A DNA stretch of 64,000 nt, taken from Channallabes apus. Lineage: Eukaryota; Chordata; Actinopteri; Siluriformes; Clariidae. A model generated the notes under the pieces. That model searched no databases. It was not told the DNA's origin and saw nothing but the letters and a program-made list of their open reading frames with translations. Below are positions 54,599 to 64,000 of the stretch, piece after piece. Both the position numbers and the translations under genes were made by a program. The stretch spans positions 8,824,770 through 8,888,769 of the forward strand of contig CM060107.1 of the NCBI GenBank assembly GCA_030522415.1. Direction: 5' to 3'. The number at the start of each line of letters is the position of its first letter. Position 1 is the stretch's first letter.

Positions 54599-55402
54599 TA
54601 AAGTGGTACCTCGGCATACAAACACCTCGTCTTAAGAACTGAAGACTCGCAAGAAACAAACCGAGCTGAACATTATGCGCACATGACGGAGCCGTTCAAA
54701 ACTTCTTTGCGTGAGCGGAAAGCCAAGCAAAGCCAATTTAAGGATTGTTTTTATGGATTTTTGTGCAACATTTAGTGAAGACAAATTCTATCACCATGGG
54801 TCCCAAGTTATGTTAGCAAGAACGGTAGCAGGAAGAAAAAGGAGCCACTTTCAGTTACATTTTTAAAGCAACCGGTACCAAGAGGAATCATACATTAACG
54901 TTGTGTGAGGTTCAATGTTTATTTATTTCATATTTTATTTCATTTACATGACTTTTCTAAATCGTTTGATTGTTCTTATGTGCAAAAAAAAAAGTTGATG
55001 CTAGAAGTTTGTAATATTGGTAACGTTTTTTGGATGGAACGGATGATCTGTATTTACAGTGGGGCAAAAAAGTATTTAGTCAACCACCAATTGTGCAAGT
55101 TCTCCCACTTAAAAAGATGAGTCATGGCCATAGTGGAGTTTGAGGTTGTGAACAGGTGTCTTTTATACTGATAACAGATGCCAGTAATACAGGTAACTCT
55201 TAAAGAAGATCTGCGAGAGCCAGAAATCTTTTTCTTATTTTGTCTCTGATAGTTGAGGTATACCTATGATAAAAAATGACAGGCCTCTCTCGACTTTTAA
55301 AGTGGGAGAACTTGCACAATTGGTGGCTGACTAAATACTTTTTTGCCGTATGTATCTGTTTGCCTCTGGAACGGATTAATTTCTAATGCCGACATACCAC
55401 TG
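54599..55402 (+). mobile_element. Pogo/Tigger-like element relic
   Basis: The left end AAGTGGTACCTCGGCATACA and right end GGAACGGATTAATT...GCCGACATACCACTG followed by TA resemble Tigger termini. After the left end comes ATGGGTCCCAAGTTATG with lysine- and serine-rich text, like the start of a Tigger transposase, but stops follow at once. A Tc1-type MITE (55057-55348) sits inside. Only about 500 bp of original sequence is left. Confidence 0.55.
55057..55348. mobile_element. Tc1-type MITE inside the pogo relic
   Basis: The inverted ends share about 50 bp: CAGTGGGGCAAAAAAGTATT / AATACTTTTTTGCCG and CAAGTTCTCCCACTT / AAGTGGGAGAACTTG. TA precedes it (55055-55056). No coding sequence. Confidence 0.75.
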
Positions 55403-55403
55403 T

Positions 55404-56005
55404 ATAAGATTTCATTTTTGCATTAAATTGTCCTTCATTTTTGTTTTTATAGCTAGCGGAGCTAACATCCAATTGGTCGGTAGGGACAAAAGCTGTCACG
55501 GATTCCCCCTCTTGGCATGTGTCACATATCAAAGTGCTACGAGCAAGGTATTCAGTTGTCATGTCATGTCTAATTACAGTATATCCTCCGGTATCTGTCA
55601 CAGAGTCACATCATGCATTTGTCACCGTCAAGTTCTGAGCTATGTTCTGGTAAAGTTCCTACTTTAGACTATCGACCTTTTTTTTTTATTTTGTTTGTTT
55701 TTACTTTTAGATCTGTACTGTTTATACCTTCTGCCTCCCTGTGCATCTCCACAGAAGTCTACAGAAGTCACTCTCGTTTCAACTTTCAGAAGCTCTTCTC
55801 TGGCTAGAGAAAAAATGAAGCCCATACAGTATGTGTAGTGAGAAAGCAGCTACAGTCAGCAGGCCCAGTATAGAAACTACACGATGGAGTGTTCATGTAT
55901 TATTAATATACATCGATATCTTTTGTATAAAGTGTAATCCTTCATTATGTTCCAATTTTTCCCACCTAACCTATTTTTATTCGCACTTCCCCTTTGCTCT
56001 CTCTG

Positions 56006-56010
<5 letters not shown>
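55404..56010. other. No gene; unique sequence
   Basis: Pyrimidine-rich before the CT repeat. No motif-bearing frame. Confidence 0.45.

Positions 56011-56047
<37 letters not shown>
56010..56047. repeat. (CT)n microsatellite
   Basis: About 37 bp of CT repeat. Confidence 0.97.
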
Positions 56048-56048
<1 letters not shown>

Positions 56049-56167
56049 AGTCTGACCTTCTGCGGCCGCTCTCAATTGAGGCTTGATCTGTTCTGTACCA
56101 GCTGTGTGAGATGATTCATTACCCCACTGACTGCAGGTCTGGAAATCTCTGCCCTTCCACCCTGCCC

Positions 56168-56169
<2 letters not shown>

Positions 56170-56247
<78 letters not shown>
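56170..56247. repeat. (CA)n microsatellite, 78 bp
   Basis: Uninterrupted CA repeat, the longest in the window; likely polymorphic. Confidence 0.98.
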
Positions 56248-56248
<1 letters not shown>

Positions 56249-56313
56249 CTGTAGAGATGTAAGAGTTAGAAAGGGTTAATCCTGAATTCTGGATTCCGAT
56301 TGGTTAGAAGGAT

Positions 56314-56365
56314 GAAATGTAAGTCGCTCTGGATAAGGACGTCTGCCAAATTCATGTTAGTGAAA
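56314..56365 (+). repeat. SINE tail fragment
   Basis: AATGTAAGTCGCTCTGGATA and GACGTCTGCCAAATTCATG, the same tail as at 43022-43060. Confidence 0.5.
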
Positions 56366-56668
56366 AGAAGGAATCATCTATAGGACCCGTTTGCTGGCAT
56401 TTGTATAGTTTCAAAATTTCAGATAGGTTTAGTTAGTAAGTTGCCGACAGTAGTGTCACTGAAAATCATAGGTTTATTGTGTTTTAATGCTCTTGTTTTA
56501 TTATGTGACAACCTACAGTACATAGTTACTTGTGTGTCGAGTGCCCCAAATAAAAGTATTACAAATTAAATTTTAAAGGATATTAAAGGAAACTTTTTTT
56601 TAAAAAAAGAGGAGGGTATTCGTTCCCTATAACATGATGGACTACATTAAAAAATCATTGTATACGTA

Positions 56669-57156
56669 CAGTACTGTTCAAAATTTTAGGCACCATATTA
56701 TATGCTGTATCAATTTTTTTATATATGTTAATCATGTCTGCATAATTATGTATAAGATCATTCAGTATTTCTATATATAACTTAACAATTAATAAATAAA
56801 TAGCATTACAGGAGAATATATGCATGGCTGTAAAGTAACTATAAGTAAAACAGTTGTTAGGTTTTACTGAGCATGCTGGAGAATATGAGTTCTTTGTCGC
56901 TCCTTTATATTTTTATGCAAATCCCAGGAGCGCACATTTATTTTTTTGTTTCCATCTAAAAACTGGTCTGTCTTGTACTATATATATTTTTTATTCTTTA
57001 CAGCCATGCATATATTCTTCTGTTATGTTAATTCTTTATTAACTTTTAAGTTATATATGAAAATTATTTTATACATAATTATGCAGACATGATAAACATA
57101 TATAACAAAATTGTCACAGCATATAATATGGTGACTAAGACTTTTGCACAGTACTG
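56669..57156. mobile_element. Tc1-type MITE, 488 bp
   Basis: Ends CAGTACTGTTCAAAATTTTA and ACTTTTGCACAGTACTG, with further pairing (CACCATATTATATGCTGT against ACAGCATATAATATGGTG). Also long AT-rich internal pairing. No reading frame. Directly followed by a GT microsatellite. Confidence 0.75.
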
Positions 57157-57162
57157 TGTGTA

Positions 57163-57193
<31 letters not shown>

Positions 57194-57366
57194 GTGTAAT
57201 ACAGTCCCTGACAAAAGTCTTGTCGCTTATCCATTTTGAAGAAACACCTGTTGTCAACCTGACTTTTAAATAATCAACTGGTTTCAGAAATAGCTCATAT
57301 GACAGATAAAACCTGCCCAAATTATGTTTAATGCACTAAAATAAATTTGTTTCAGTGAAAAAATAT

Positions 57367-57732
57367 TTGGTGCACGGTGGTGTAGTGGTTAGCACTGTCG
57401 CCTTGCACCTCCAGGGTCCGGGTTCGATTCCCCGGCCAGGCTCGATTCCCATCTCTGTATGCATGGAGTTTGCATGTTCTCCCCGTGCTTGGTGGGTTTC
57501 CTCCGGGTACTCCGGTTTCCTCCCACAGTCCAAAGACATGCAGATTAGGCTAATTGGCGTTACCAAATTTACCATAGTGTGTGTGTGTGTGTGTATGCTC
57601 TGCGATGGATTGGCACGCTGTCCTGGGTGTACCCTGCCTCGTGCCCTGAGTCTCTTGGGATAGGCTCCAGGTCCCCGCGACCCTAAATACAGGATAAAGC
57701 GGTAGTGAAGATGAATGAATGAATGAATGAAA
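57367..57732 (+). mobile_element. SINE (24776 family) inside the Tc1-like relic
   Basis: Head GTGCACGGTGGTGTAGTGGT, B box GGGTTCGATTCCCC, GGGATAGGCTCCAGGTCCCC and (ATGA)n tail. TGAAAAA flanks both ends (57357-57363 and after the tail), a possible duplication. Confidence 0.8.
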
Positions 57733-58130
57733 AAAGACTTATCATTTAATGAATACACAAAGGTCAATTTTTGGCAAGACAAAAGTTTTGTCGCCTACAG
57801 AAAGTAATATGGAAATTGAACAAATAATTTACTTCAAATACAACAATGTGTTACATATCATCAGTGAATTAAATTTAATTTCTTGTATGACTTCCATGAG
57901 CTTAAAGGACTGCATCCATGTGGTTCGGCAAGGATTCATACAATTTATTTATGAAGTCATCAAGAATAGCAAAGGTTGGTTTTGTCTTCCATGCTTTCTC
58001 TTTCATCCTATCCCAGACATGCTCAATGATGTTCATGTCTGGTGACTGGGCTGGCCAATCCTGGAGCGTCTTGATCTTCTTCGCCTTGAGGAACTTTGTT
58101 ATGGAGATGGGAGTATGCGATGTAGCACTT

Positions 58131-58352
58131 TACTTACTTTACTTTACTTTTAGGCATTTGGCAGACGCTCTTATCCAGAGCGACTTACATATTTTTTTTT
58201 ATCTCATTACACATCTGAGCAGTTGAGGGTTAAGGGCCTTGCTCAAGGGCCCAACAGTGGCAACTTGGTGGTTGTGGGGTTTGAACCTGGGATCTTCTGA
58301 ACCGTAGTCCAATGCCTTAACCACTGAGCTACCCCTGGCCCATCCCCTAGCA
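58131..58352 (-). mobile_element. tRNA-derived SINE inside the Tc1-like relic
   Basis: Read on the minus strand: GGGGTAGCTCAGTGGTTAAG (A-box region), CAGGTTCAAACCCC (B box), TGGGCCCTTGAGCAAGGCCC, and the tail GTAAGTCGCTCTGGATAAGA followed by a TAAAG/TAAG repeat. This is the best copy of the family in the window. Confidence 0.8.
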
Positions 58353-58569
58353 CCCCTAGCACCATCCTGCTACAGAATTTGGCCCCTTTTATGGTGGGGA
58401 ATCTAAGAGGTAGCTAAGATTCTTGATATTTTAGACTATTGATCTTCCAAGCTGCAGATCTCTCGCACACCACACCAGACCATGATTTTTCCACCACCAA
58501 ACGTCACTGTTTTCTGGGTGAATCTCAGATCCATGCGGGCTCCAGTAGGTCTCCTGCAATATTTGTGGC

Positions 58570-59060
58570 GACTGTGATGTAATTCAACAGAAGATTCATC
58601 TGAAAAATCCACTTTCTACCACTTTTCCACCGTCCATCCTTTTGGCAGGCTGTGGGCCTTGGCAAATGCCACACGGGTTTTTAATTGTCTTTTGTTTAGT
58701 GCTGGCATCTGGGCACTGATTCGACCATGGAGCCCATTTCGAGACAGAATTCTACAAACTGTTCTGGTTGACACGTGGACTTCAGGTGACCAGGTCATGT
58801 CGAGCTGTGCGGCAGTGGAAAATGGGCTGGCCTTCGATTTTCGAGCCAACAAATGGTCCTCCTGATCTGTTGTCTTGCGAGGTCTGCCTGACCTGGAATT
58901 GTCAAAAGCCTCCAGGCTCTTCAAATCTTTTTCTTATCCTCTGTACTTGACGCTGAGAAACATTGAAGGTGTCTGCCACGTCAGCAGTGGATCTGGTCTT
59001 CAGTCTCTTGATAATCACCACTTTAGTCTCAGGCTGAATCTTAGGCATGTTGTCAGAGGT
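58570..59060 (-). pseudogene. Tc1-like transposase relic
   Basis: Minus strand: SGRPRKTTDQEDHLLARKSK, TVCRILSRNGLHGRISAQMP and QLKTRVAFAKAHSLPKGW, the helix-turn-helix part before the catalytic domain, with FSDESSVEL (decayed first catalytic region) near 58600. The start resembles MPKIQPETKVVIIKRL around 59047. The C-terminal half was displaced or lost around the SINE. Dead. Confidence 0.7.
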
Positions 59061-59538
59061 TCTTCTTTTGTCAGTTGCAGTTGATGTGAAGGTCTAGTGT
59101 ACTGGGCTCTTTTTATACACACCTGAAACTTAAATGATACATTATTAGTCACAGGTGACAAGACTTATGTCTTTGCAAAAATTTACTCAATTGGCTTTAC
59201 CAAGCTGTTAATATTAGAATGCTTTTCAACAGTTTAGTTCAGCACCGAAACATTATTACAAAGCTGTTGGGATTAAAATGAGCCATTTATTGTAAAAAAA
59301 AAAATAAAAAATGATTAGTAATATATTTGAGGGGTACTTCAGGTCAATTTGTACCCAAGCGACAAGACTTTTGTCAGGGACTATATATATATTAGTTAAA
59401 AAAAATAAAGGAAATATTTAGTCCCGGTTTGACTTGAACCATGCATACACAAATGAGAGGCATTTAAGTAAAACTGGGACTAAGTGCTCCCTTTATTTTT
59501 TTGAGCGGTATATTTTTATTTTCTTTAGTCAAATGTCA

Positions 59539-59539
<1 letters not shown>

Positions 59540-59592
<53 letters not shown>

Positions 59593-59628
59593 GAGAGATA
59601 CAAATATCAATAGCTGCTATAACATAAA

Positions 59629-59682
<54 letters not shown>
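59540..59682. repeat. TA arrays and A12-(TA)n-T17 palindrome
   Basis: A 46-bp TA array (59540-59586) is followed, 40 bp on, by 12 A, about 29 bp of TA and 17 T (59626-59682), a fully self-complementary stretch. Confidence 0.9.
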
Positions 59683-59920
59683 GCGGTCAATCCATGACAA
59701 TAAACATAATTGTAATTAGATAAATGTATTGAGATCTATTACAGTGCTGTTACTTGATGGAAATAATCCGCTTCTCAGAGGTAACAAAGTAATTCCACTT
59801 CATCCCACCACGCACCGATGATTATTTTCTTATAACCGCTATCTAAACTTCCCCGGAAGTCTTTTATTCCTTTCATTAAAACAAACACAATCTGCGATGG
59901 TATCATTTTGAAGAGTGTTT
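59683..59920. other. No gene; unique sequence
   Basis: AT-rich, nothing recognised. Confidence 0.5.
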
Positions 59921-59921
59921 C

Positions 59922-60090
59922 TCGCTTCTGGTCCTGGAGGACCACCTGCCATGCAGGTTTTAGTGTTCATCCTGCTCTATCACACCCACTTCAATTCCGA
60001 AAAGGTTGCTAATTAGCTAATTAGTTAAATCAGGTCTGCTGGGAGCTGAGAAAACAATACAATGTGCAGGAAAGGTTGTGAGCCAATGAA
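59922..60090. repeat. Angel-like fold-back repeat, degraded
   Basis: GGTCCTGGAGGACCACCTGC, then GTTTTAGTGTTCATCCTGCT and TCACACCCACTTCAATT, with partial complements on the other side (AGGTCTGCTGGGAGCTGAG, AATGTGCAGG) around AGCTAATTAG. It resembles a common palindromic fish MITE. Confidence 0.45.
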
Positions 60091-60545
60091 TTAGAAGATA
60101 CTAAAGACAGGAGATACTGCTGATCCTTTAATAGCAAAAGTAGCACTTTTATATGGATGAGCAATAAACCCCCTAATTTTAAATTGTTATTTAGGAAAAA
60201 AAACATGCTTATTTATCAGGATTTTCTATTTGATTGAGTCATAGCCAATTCGAGCTCATCTTAAGGCTCTCACCATCAGTCAACAGCTCAGCTGAAAGAT
60301 ATCTCGTGCATCCTCTGAGACATGTGATGACAACCAGCTGTACCTTTTCAAATTGCTGTTAAATGGTGGCACAGTTTATCACACTTGCACGATGTGCTAT
60401 CCACCTGCATGAACGCCAACATGCTTATGATTGACTAGTGTCAATATAATTGATTTGGGAGTGCAGTAGACTTTCTTACAGGAATTTAAAAACTTTCAGG
60501 GGTGTTTTGCTAGTGGGTGGTGGGATAAAGTGAAATTACCATTTG
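60091..60545. other. No gene; unique sequence
   Basis: Nothing recognised. Confidence 0.5.
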
Positions 60546-60550
60546 GAATT

Positions 60551-60850
60551 ACTCATTCATCATTTATACCGCTTTATCCTGTATTCAGGGTCATGAGAGG
60601 TCTGGAGCCTATCCCAGGAGACTTAGGCATTAGGTGGTAAACAAGCCCCAATTTATCGCAGGGCACACATACATTCACACACTACGGGCAATTTGGGAAC
60701 GCCAATTATCCTAACCTGCATATCTTTGGACTGTGGGAGGAAACCGGAGTACCCGGAGGAAACCCACCAAGCACGGGGAGAACATGCAAACTCCATGCAC
60801 ACAGAGACGGGAATAGAACCTGGCCAGGAATCGAACCCGGACCCTGGAGA
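60551..60850 (-). repeat. SINE (24776 family), diverged
   Basis: Minus strand: ATGA tail in reverse at 60551-60560, CCTATCCCAGGAGACTTAGG, ACTCCATGCACACAGAGACG, GAATCGAACCCGGACCCTGG (B box complement). The head ends at about 60850. Confidence 0.8.
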
Positions 60851-60879
60851 AGCAAAGTAAAATTGGTCCAGTAGGCAAG

Positions 60880-61170
60880 CTCTTCCCACAGCTCACGCCA
60901 CAACACACTCGGCACCCTGAATCACCAATGAACATCATTTCCTGCTCATTACCAGTTCTATAAAAGACTCACAGTTCCATCAGTTCCCCACGCTGCACTG
61001 CACTTATCCATGGCCTCTCACCCTGACAGTTTTTTCCCCCCTATATGCTCTTGCCTTTATCAGTTTCTGTTTCCTGATTGTATTTCTGATTGTTCATCTA
61101 GCTTCCCTGAAGTCTGTATATCCTGTTTTCTCTTGTCATTTGGCTGTTAATGGCTTCCTTCCAGCTTCCT
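60880..61170 (+). repeat. Possible LTR fragment
   Basis: Has AGTTCTATAAAAGACTCACA (TATA-like), followed by short pyrimidine-rich text and CTTGTCATTTGGCTGTTAAT, which resembles fish gypsy LTR promoter regions. No TG...CA ends or duplication found; weak. Confidence 0.3.
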
Positions 61171-61424
61171 ACTTTTTTTTTTTTTTTCTTTTACTTCATA
61201 GTTCTGTTTTATTTGTGGTTTAGCCTCACATATTGGCTTATGTAACAAACTGCCGAAACGTCCTTTCAGATGTCCATCAAATTCATCTTTCATTCCCATC
61301 AGACGCTCATCTGGCAAAGTTACAATTATTATAGATAAATCAAGAAAAAACATGAGGGGTACACTGAAGTCAAAGGAGGGCAGCATAAAAGAACAGAGAG
61401 TAAATCCTCACATTATTACAATAA

Positions 61425-61700
61425 TGCACTTATCCCAATTTTTCACGCTTGTTTACCTTGATACCATCAAGGTAGTAAGTTTCTAAGTACCCCAAAGCCT
61501 GCATGAAGTCTGAAACCCTGGTCGTCCAGGAACTCCTTCAATGGCTCAAACATGTGCAAATGTCTTGGAGTGAGGTCAGGACTGTGTGGGGGATTTGGCA
61601 ATAACTTCCAGCCGAGTTCCTGTAACATCAAGTAATGTTGTTGAATGAGTGTGTGTACAGTTCACACAGACAGAAGCATCTGTTCCACAAGGCTTCACAG
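61425..61700 (-). pseudogene. Mariner-like transposase relic
   Basis: Minus-strand text WKLLPNPPHSPDLTPRHLHM and FEPLKEFLDDQGFRLHAGF, with the SPDL box just before the third catalytic Asp region of mariner (here Arg/His replace the usual SDY). Related to 42165-42370. Stops upstream and downstream. Confidence 0.65.
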
Positions 61701-62200
61701 GAATGACTGCAGCCGTTTAATTTTTTTTAATCTTTTCTTAACTTGTACATTAAAACAGGATAAAACATTGGACAAAAACAATACACACCGTGCAGTCAGG
61801 CAACATGAACATGAAAATTACAATTTTCCATCAGACGACTGATGGATGAAAGGATGGACAAATATTTGGCTTTAAATCAGAAATCTCTGAGTGCAAACAA
61901 TATTCAATGAATGCTACTTCATACGGAAATACATCTTGGTGCATATTCAAATACTTATTCATGTTGTGCTTTTTCCTGTCATTCATAATTACATATCAGT
62001 TCATTAAATTTATGATGTCACTCTGGTAGTCAATCTTTCATGCCATTACACAGACCATATTGAGTTACTGATGTGAAACGATCGTGCCGTTGTGAATGCG
62101 AAATGAGACTTTTGTTTTGTTTCGGATGCTTTCATGCCAGTGTATCATCATCATTCTGGGTTTCAATGCAATTTCCTAATTTCATGATTTCCCCTGTGTG
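61701..62200. other. No gene; unique sequence
   Basis: GT microsatellite at 62203-62227 follows. Nothing else recognised. Confidence 0.5.
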
Positions 62201-62269
62201 TATGTGTGTATGTGTGTGTGTGTGTGTTCTCTGTACCCAAATCCAGAAGCTTCCCGTGTTGCGAAACAT

Positions 62270-62895
62270 ATTTAAAAGATGAAATTAGCGCTCAGAGTCA
62301 TTTATGCAGTCGGAGGGCTTTAATTAAATTCAGTTTTAAATAAAGAGCTTGCAATTAGCGCTGTAGTAATGCAGAAGTGATAAATGTGTTAATGCGTTAA
62401 TTGTATTGGTAGAGAAACGGCTGCGTCCTTTGTTACTCTTTTCATCTCATGGGGTTTAAAACACTGCGTCTTTTTTAATGTAATGTTTGGCGGCGAGTAA
62501 TATTCTTTAAAGCACACTACATTAGATTTATTAACACCACTTGGGCACGTCGGCGGGATTTAAACTGCCATGTACGTTTACACAGCTCGTCTCAAGCACC
62601 TTCACGCGAAGCAGTGATTATAAGGTTATTGCTTGACGTTTGCTTTAATTTGACTAGGCCTGTGTCTGTATTTGCTGACCTGCAAGTCTCACAGCCCGCT
62701 TAGTTTTCATCTTATTACTCGCAATGTCAGACAGAGAAAAGACTTGAGTAGCTTTATTACAGCATGGGAGGAGAAGGAGCTGCATTATTCTAATTACTAA
62801 CTTAATACTGTTTGAGAGAGCAGAAGGATTTAATTGACTGTTTTATTCTAACTTGGACGTCTCTGTATGTGCGCTATGTAGAACACTGTCCTTGA

Positions 62896-62932
<37 letters not shown>

Positions 62933-63060
62933 CGTGTACGAGATAATGTACAGAAAAATCCATCGAGACGTGGTGATGCGTGAGCTGCTCGGGGATTAAA
63001 TAGAAAATAACAATTAGCGCTTTACAGCAAGAACAGTAGGGGGCGCTGCGACAGTAGATG
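62270..63060. promoter_or_regulatory. Candidate developmental enhancer, homeodomain-site cluster
   Basis: Repeat-free apart from a GT run (62897-62930). Many ATTA/TAAT-type sites: AAATTAGCGC (62281), CTTTAATTAAATTC (62319), CAATTAGCGCTGTAG (62352), GTTAATGCGTTAATTG (62388), TCTAATTACTAAC (62789), TTTAATTGAC (62830) and CAATTAGCGC (63010). The repeated AATTAGCGC word occurs three times. Inferred from composition only; no comparison was possible. Confidence 0.3.
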
Positions 63061-63490
63061 TTTTGTGTTGGTAATTAAAATTCTGTATGTTGATAAAGTG
63101 CGTTTAAATACACCGCTTTTTCCAGACAGACAATGTTGCCACAACAAAATGGGCCGCAAGCTACTTCTACAAGCGTTTGGGAATCTTTATATAGGGAAAG
63201 TTTCTCATATTCTGAATCATGTTACCCACTTGAATCAAGTCAGATTTTGTGCTTTTATGGTTTTTATACTGTCTAGGATTATTTTTTCCACTAGCCACTC
63301 GTTTAAGTGAAAACAGAGCAGTCTGGAGAGGTGGTTGGGAAAGGGGGGCGGGGGTTGATTCTAGGAATTAGTTCTTTTAAGTCTTTAAAATACCTTCATC
63401 ATTAGCCCCTTTTCCCGCCAAAATGAACCAGGTGCTATTTTATGTCTGGTGCATTTGTGTCACTTTGTGTAGCTGTGTGTGTTCCCCAAC
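63061..63490. other. No gene; unique sequence
   Basis: Nothing recognised. Confidence 0.5.
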
Positions 63491-63492
63491 AT

Positions 63493-63800
63493 AGGCGGCA
63501 CCGTGGTGTAGTGGGTGGCACAGTCGCCTTGCACCTCCAGGGTCTGGGTTTGATTCCCTTGCATACGTTTGCATGTTCTCCCCATGATTGGCGGGTTTCC
63601 TCCGGGTACTCTTGTTTCTTCCCACCCTCCAAAGACCTGCAGATTAGACTAATTGGCATTTCTAAATTGCCCATAGTATGTGTTAAGTGTGCGAGTGCCC
63701 TGTGATGGATTGGCACCCTGTCCTCATCCCTTAAGTGCCCTGGAATACACTCCAGTCCCACTGTGACCCAGAATACAGAATAAAGCGGTATAGACGATGA
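63493..63800 (+). mobile_element. SINE (24776 family), diverged
   Basis: Head GGCGGCACCGTGGTGTAGTG, CCTTGCACCTCCAGGGTCTG, TGTGATGGATTGGCACCCTG, AATAAAGCGGTATAGACGAT. The (ATGA)n tail is short. Confidence 0.8.
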
Positions 63801-64000
63801 GAGTGCGAGATGTTCCCTTCACCCTCACACCCCATGACAACCACAAAGGGAGTGCATGTTCTCAGTAAGGCTAGTACCCAAGATGTTGTCTTTGTACCAC
63901 TAAAGTTCTACAGAGAGCAGTAAAACACACAATCTCGTGTTTCAGTGTTTTTATTGCTGTTAACACAACCGCTGATTTTCTTATTTTGTTTTGTGGTGGC

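Larger units (their letters stand above)
57202..59382 (-). mobile_element. Tc1-like transposon relic carrying two SINEs
   Basis: The ends CAGTCCCTGACAAAAGTCTT (57202) and its complement AAGACTTTTGTCAGGGACT (ending 59382) are near-perfect inverted repeats next to TA-rich flanks. The interior holds a minus-strand transposase relic and two later insertions: a SINE of the 24776 family (57367-57732) and a tRNA-derived SINE (58131-58352). Confidence 0.8.

Overview
The window looks like a non-coding stretch of a vertebrate nuclear genome, most likely a teleost fish. It is AT-rich and has no dense reading frames. It carries microsatellites (CA, AG, TA and others) and a mix of mobile elements typical of fish: DIRS tyrosine-recombinase retrotransposons, Tc1-like transposons with about 200-bp terminal repeats, L2-type LINEs, tRNA-derived SINEs with (ATGA)n tails, mariner, pogo, hAT and Harbinger-type relics. 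I could not identify a host protein-coding gene with confidence. The sequence could be intergenic or lie inside a very large intron. The species cannot be named from the sequence alone.

Layout. 1-3303: the 3' part of a DIRS element, with reverse transcriptase/RNase H, an intact-looking tyrosine recombinase, the internal complementary region and the right terminal repeat. 3304-15790: mostly unique sequence with old SINE and transposon scraps, a strongly decayed tandem array (12.07-12.85 kb), and a minisatellite split by a fold-back element (14.34-15.07 kb). 15.8-17.4 kb: a Tc1-like element inactivated by a stop codon. 19.2-34.5 kb: a dense, nested transposon island. It holds a minus-strand DIRS copy interrupted by an L2 LINE, an L2 relic interrupted by a SINE with a 12-bp target duplication, an L2 3'-tail-only copy, and two Tc1 copies in opposite orientation. 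The second of these Tc1 copies has a full 340-codon transposase. The island ends with a probable solo LTR and a DIRS copy that keeps both ends but is internally deleted and tandemly duplicated. 34.6-53.7 kb: mainly unique sequence with isolated SINE, hAT, Harbinger-like and mariner relics and a perfect 36-bp hairpin. 53.7-60.9 kb: a second nested cluster. It holds a SINE, a 600-bp TIR element, a pogo/Tigger relic with a Tc1-type MITE inside, another Tc1-type MITE, and a Tc1-like element carrying two SINEs. 61-64 kb: a mariner relic, a repeat-free block rich in ATTA-type homeodomain sites (a candidate enhancer), and a last SINE.

How the parts relate. The reading frames that matter belong to mobile elements. 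The only one that looks complete by length and catalytic residues is the Tc1 transposase at 29449-30471. The DIRS recombinase at the left edge also keeps all its catalytic residues. The other copies share cis ends with these and could in principle have been moved by them. I found no convincing new multi-gene system; the most unusual signals are structural (nested, palindromic or rearranged elements).
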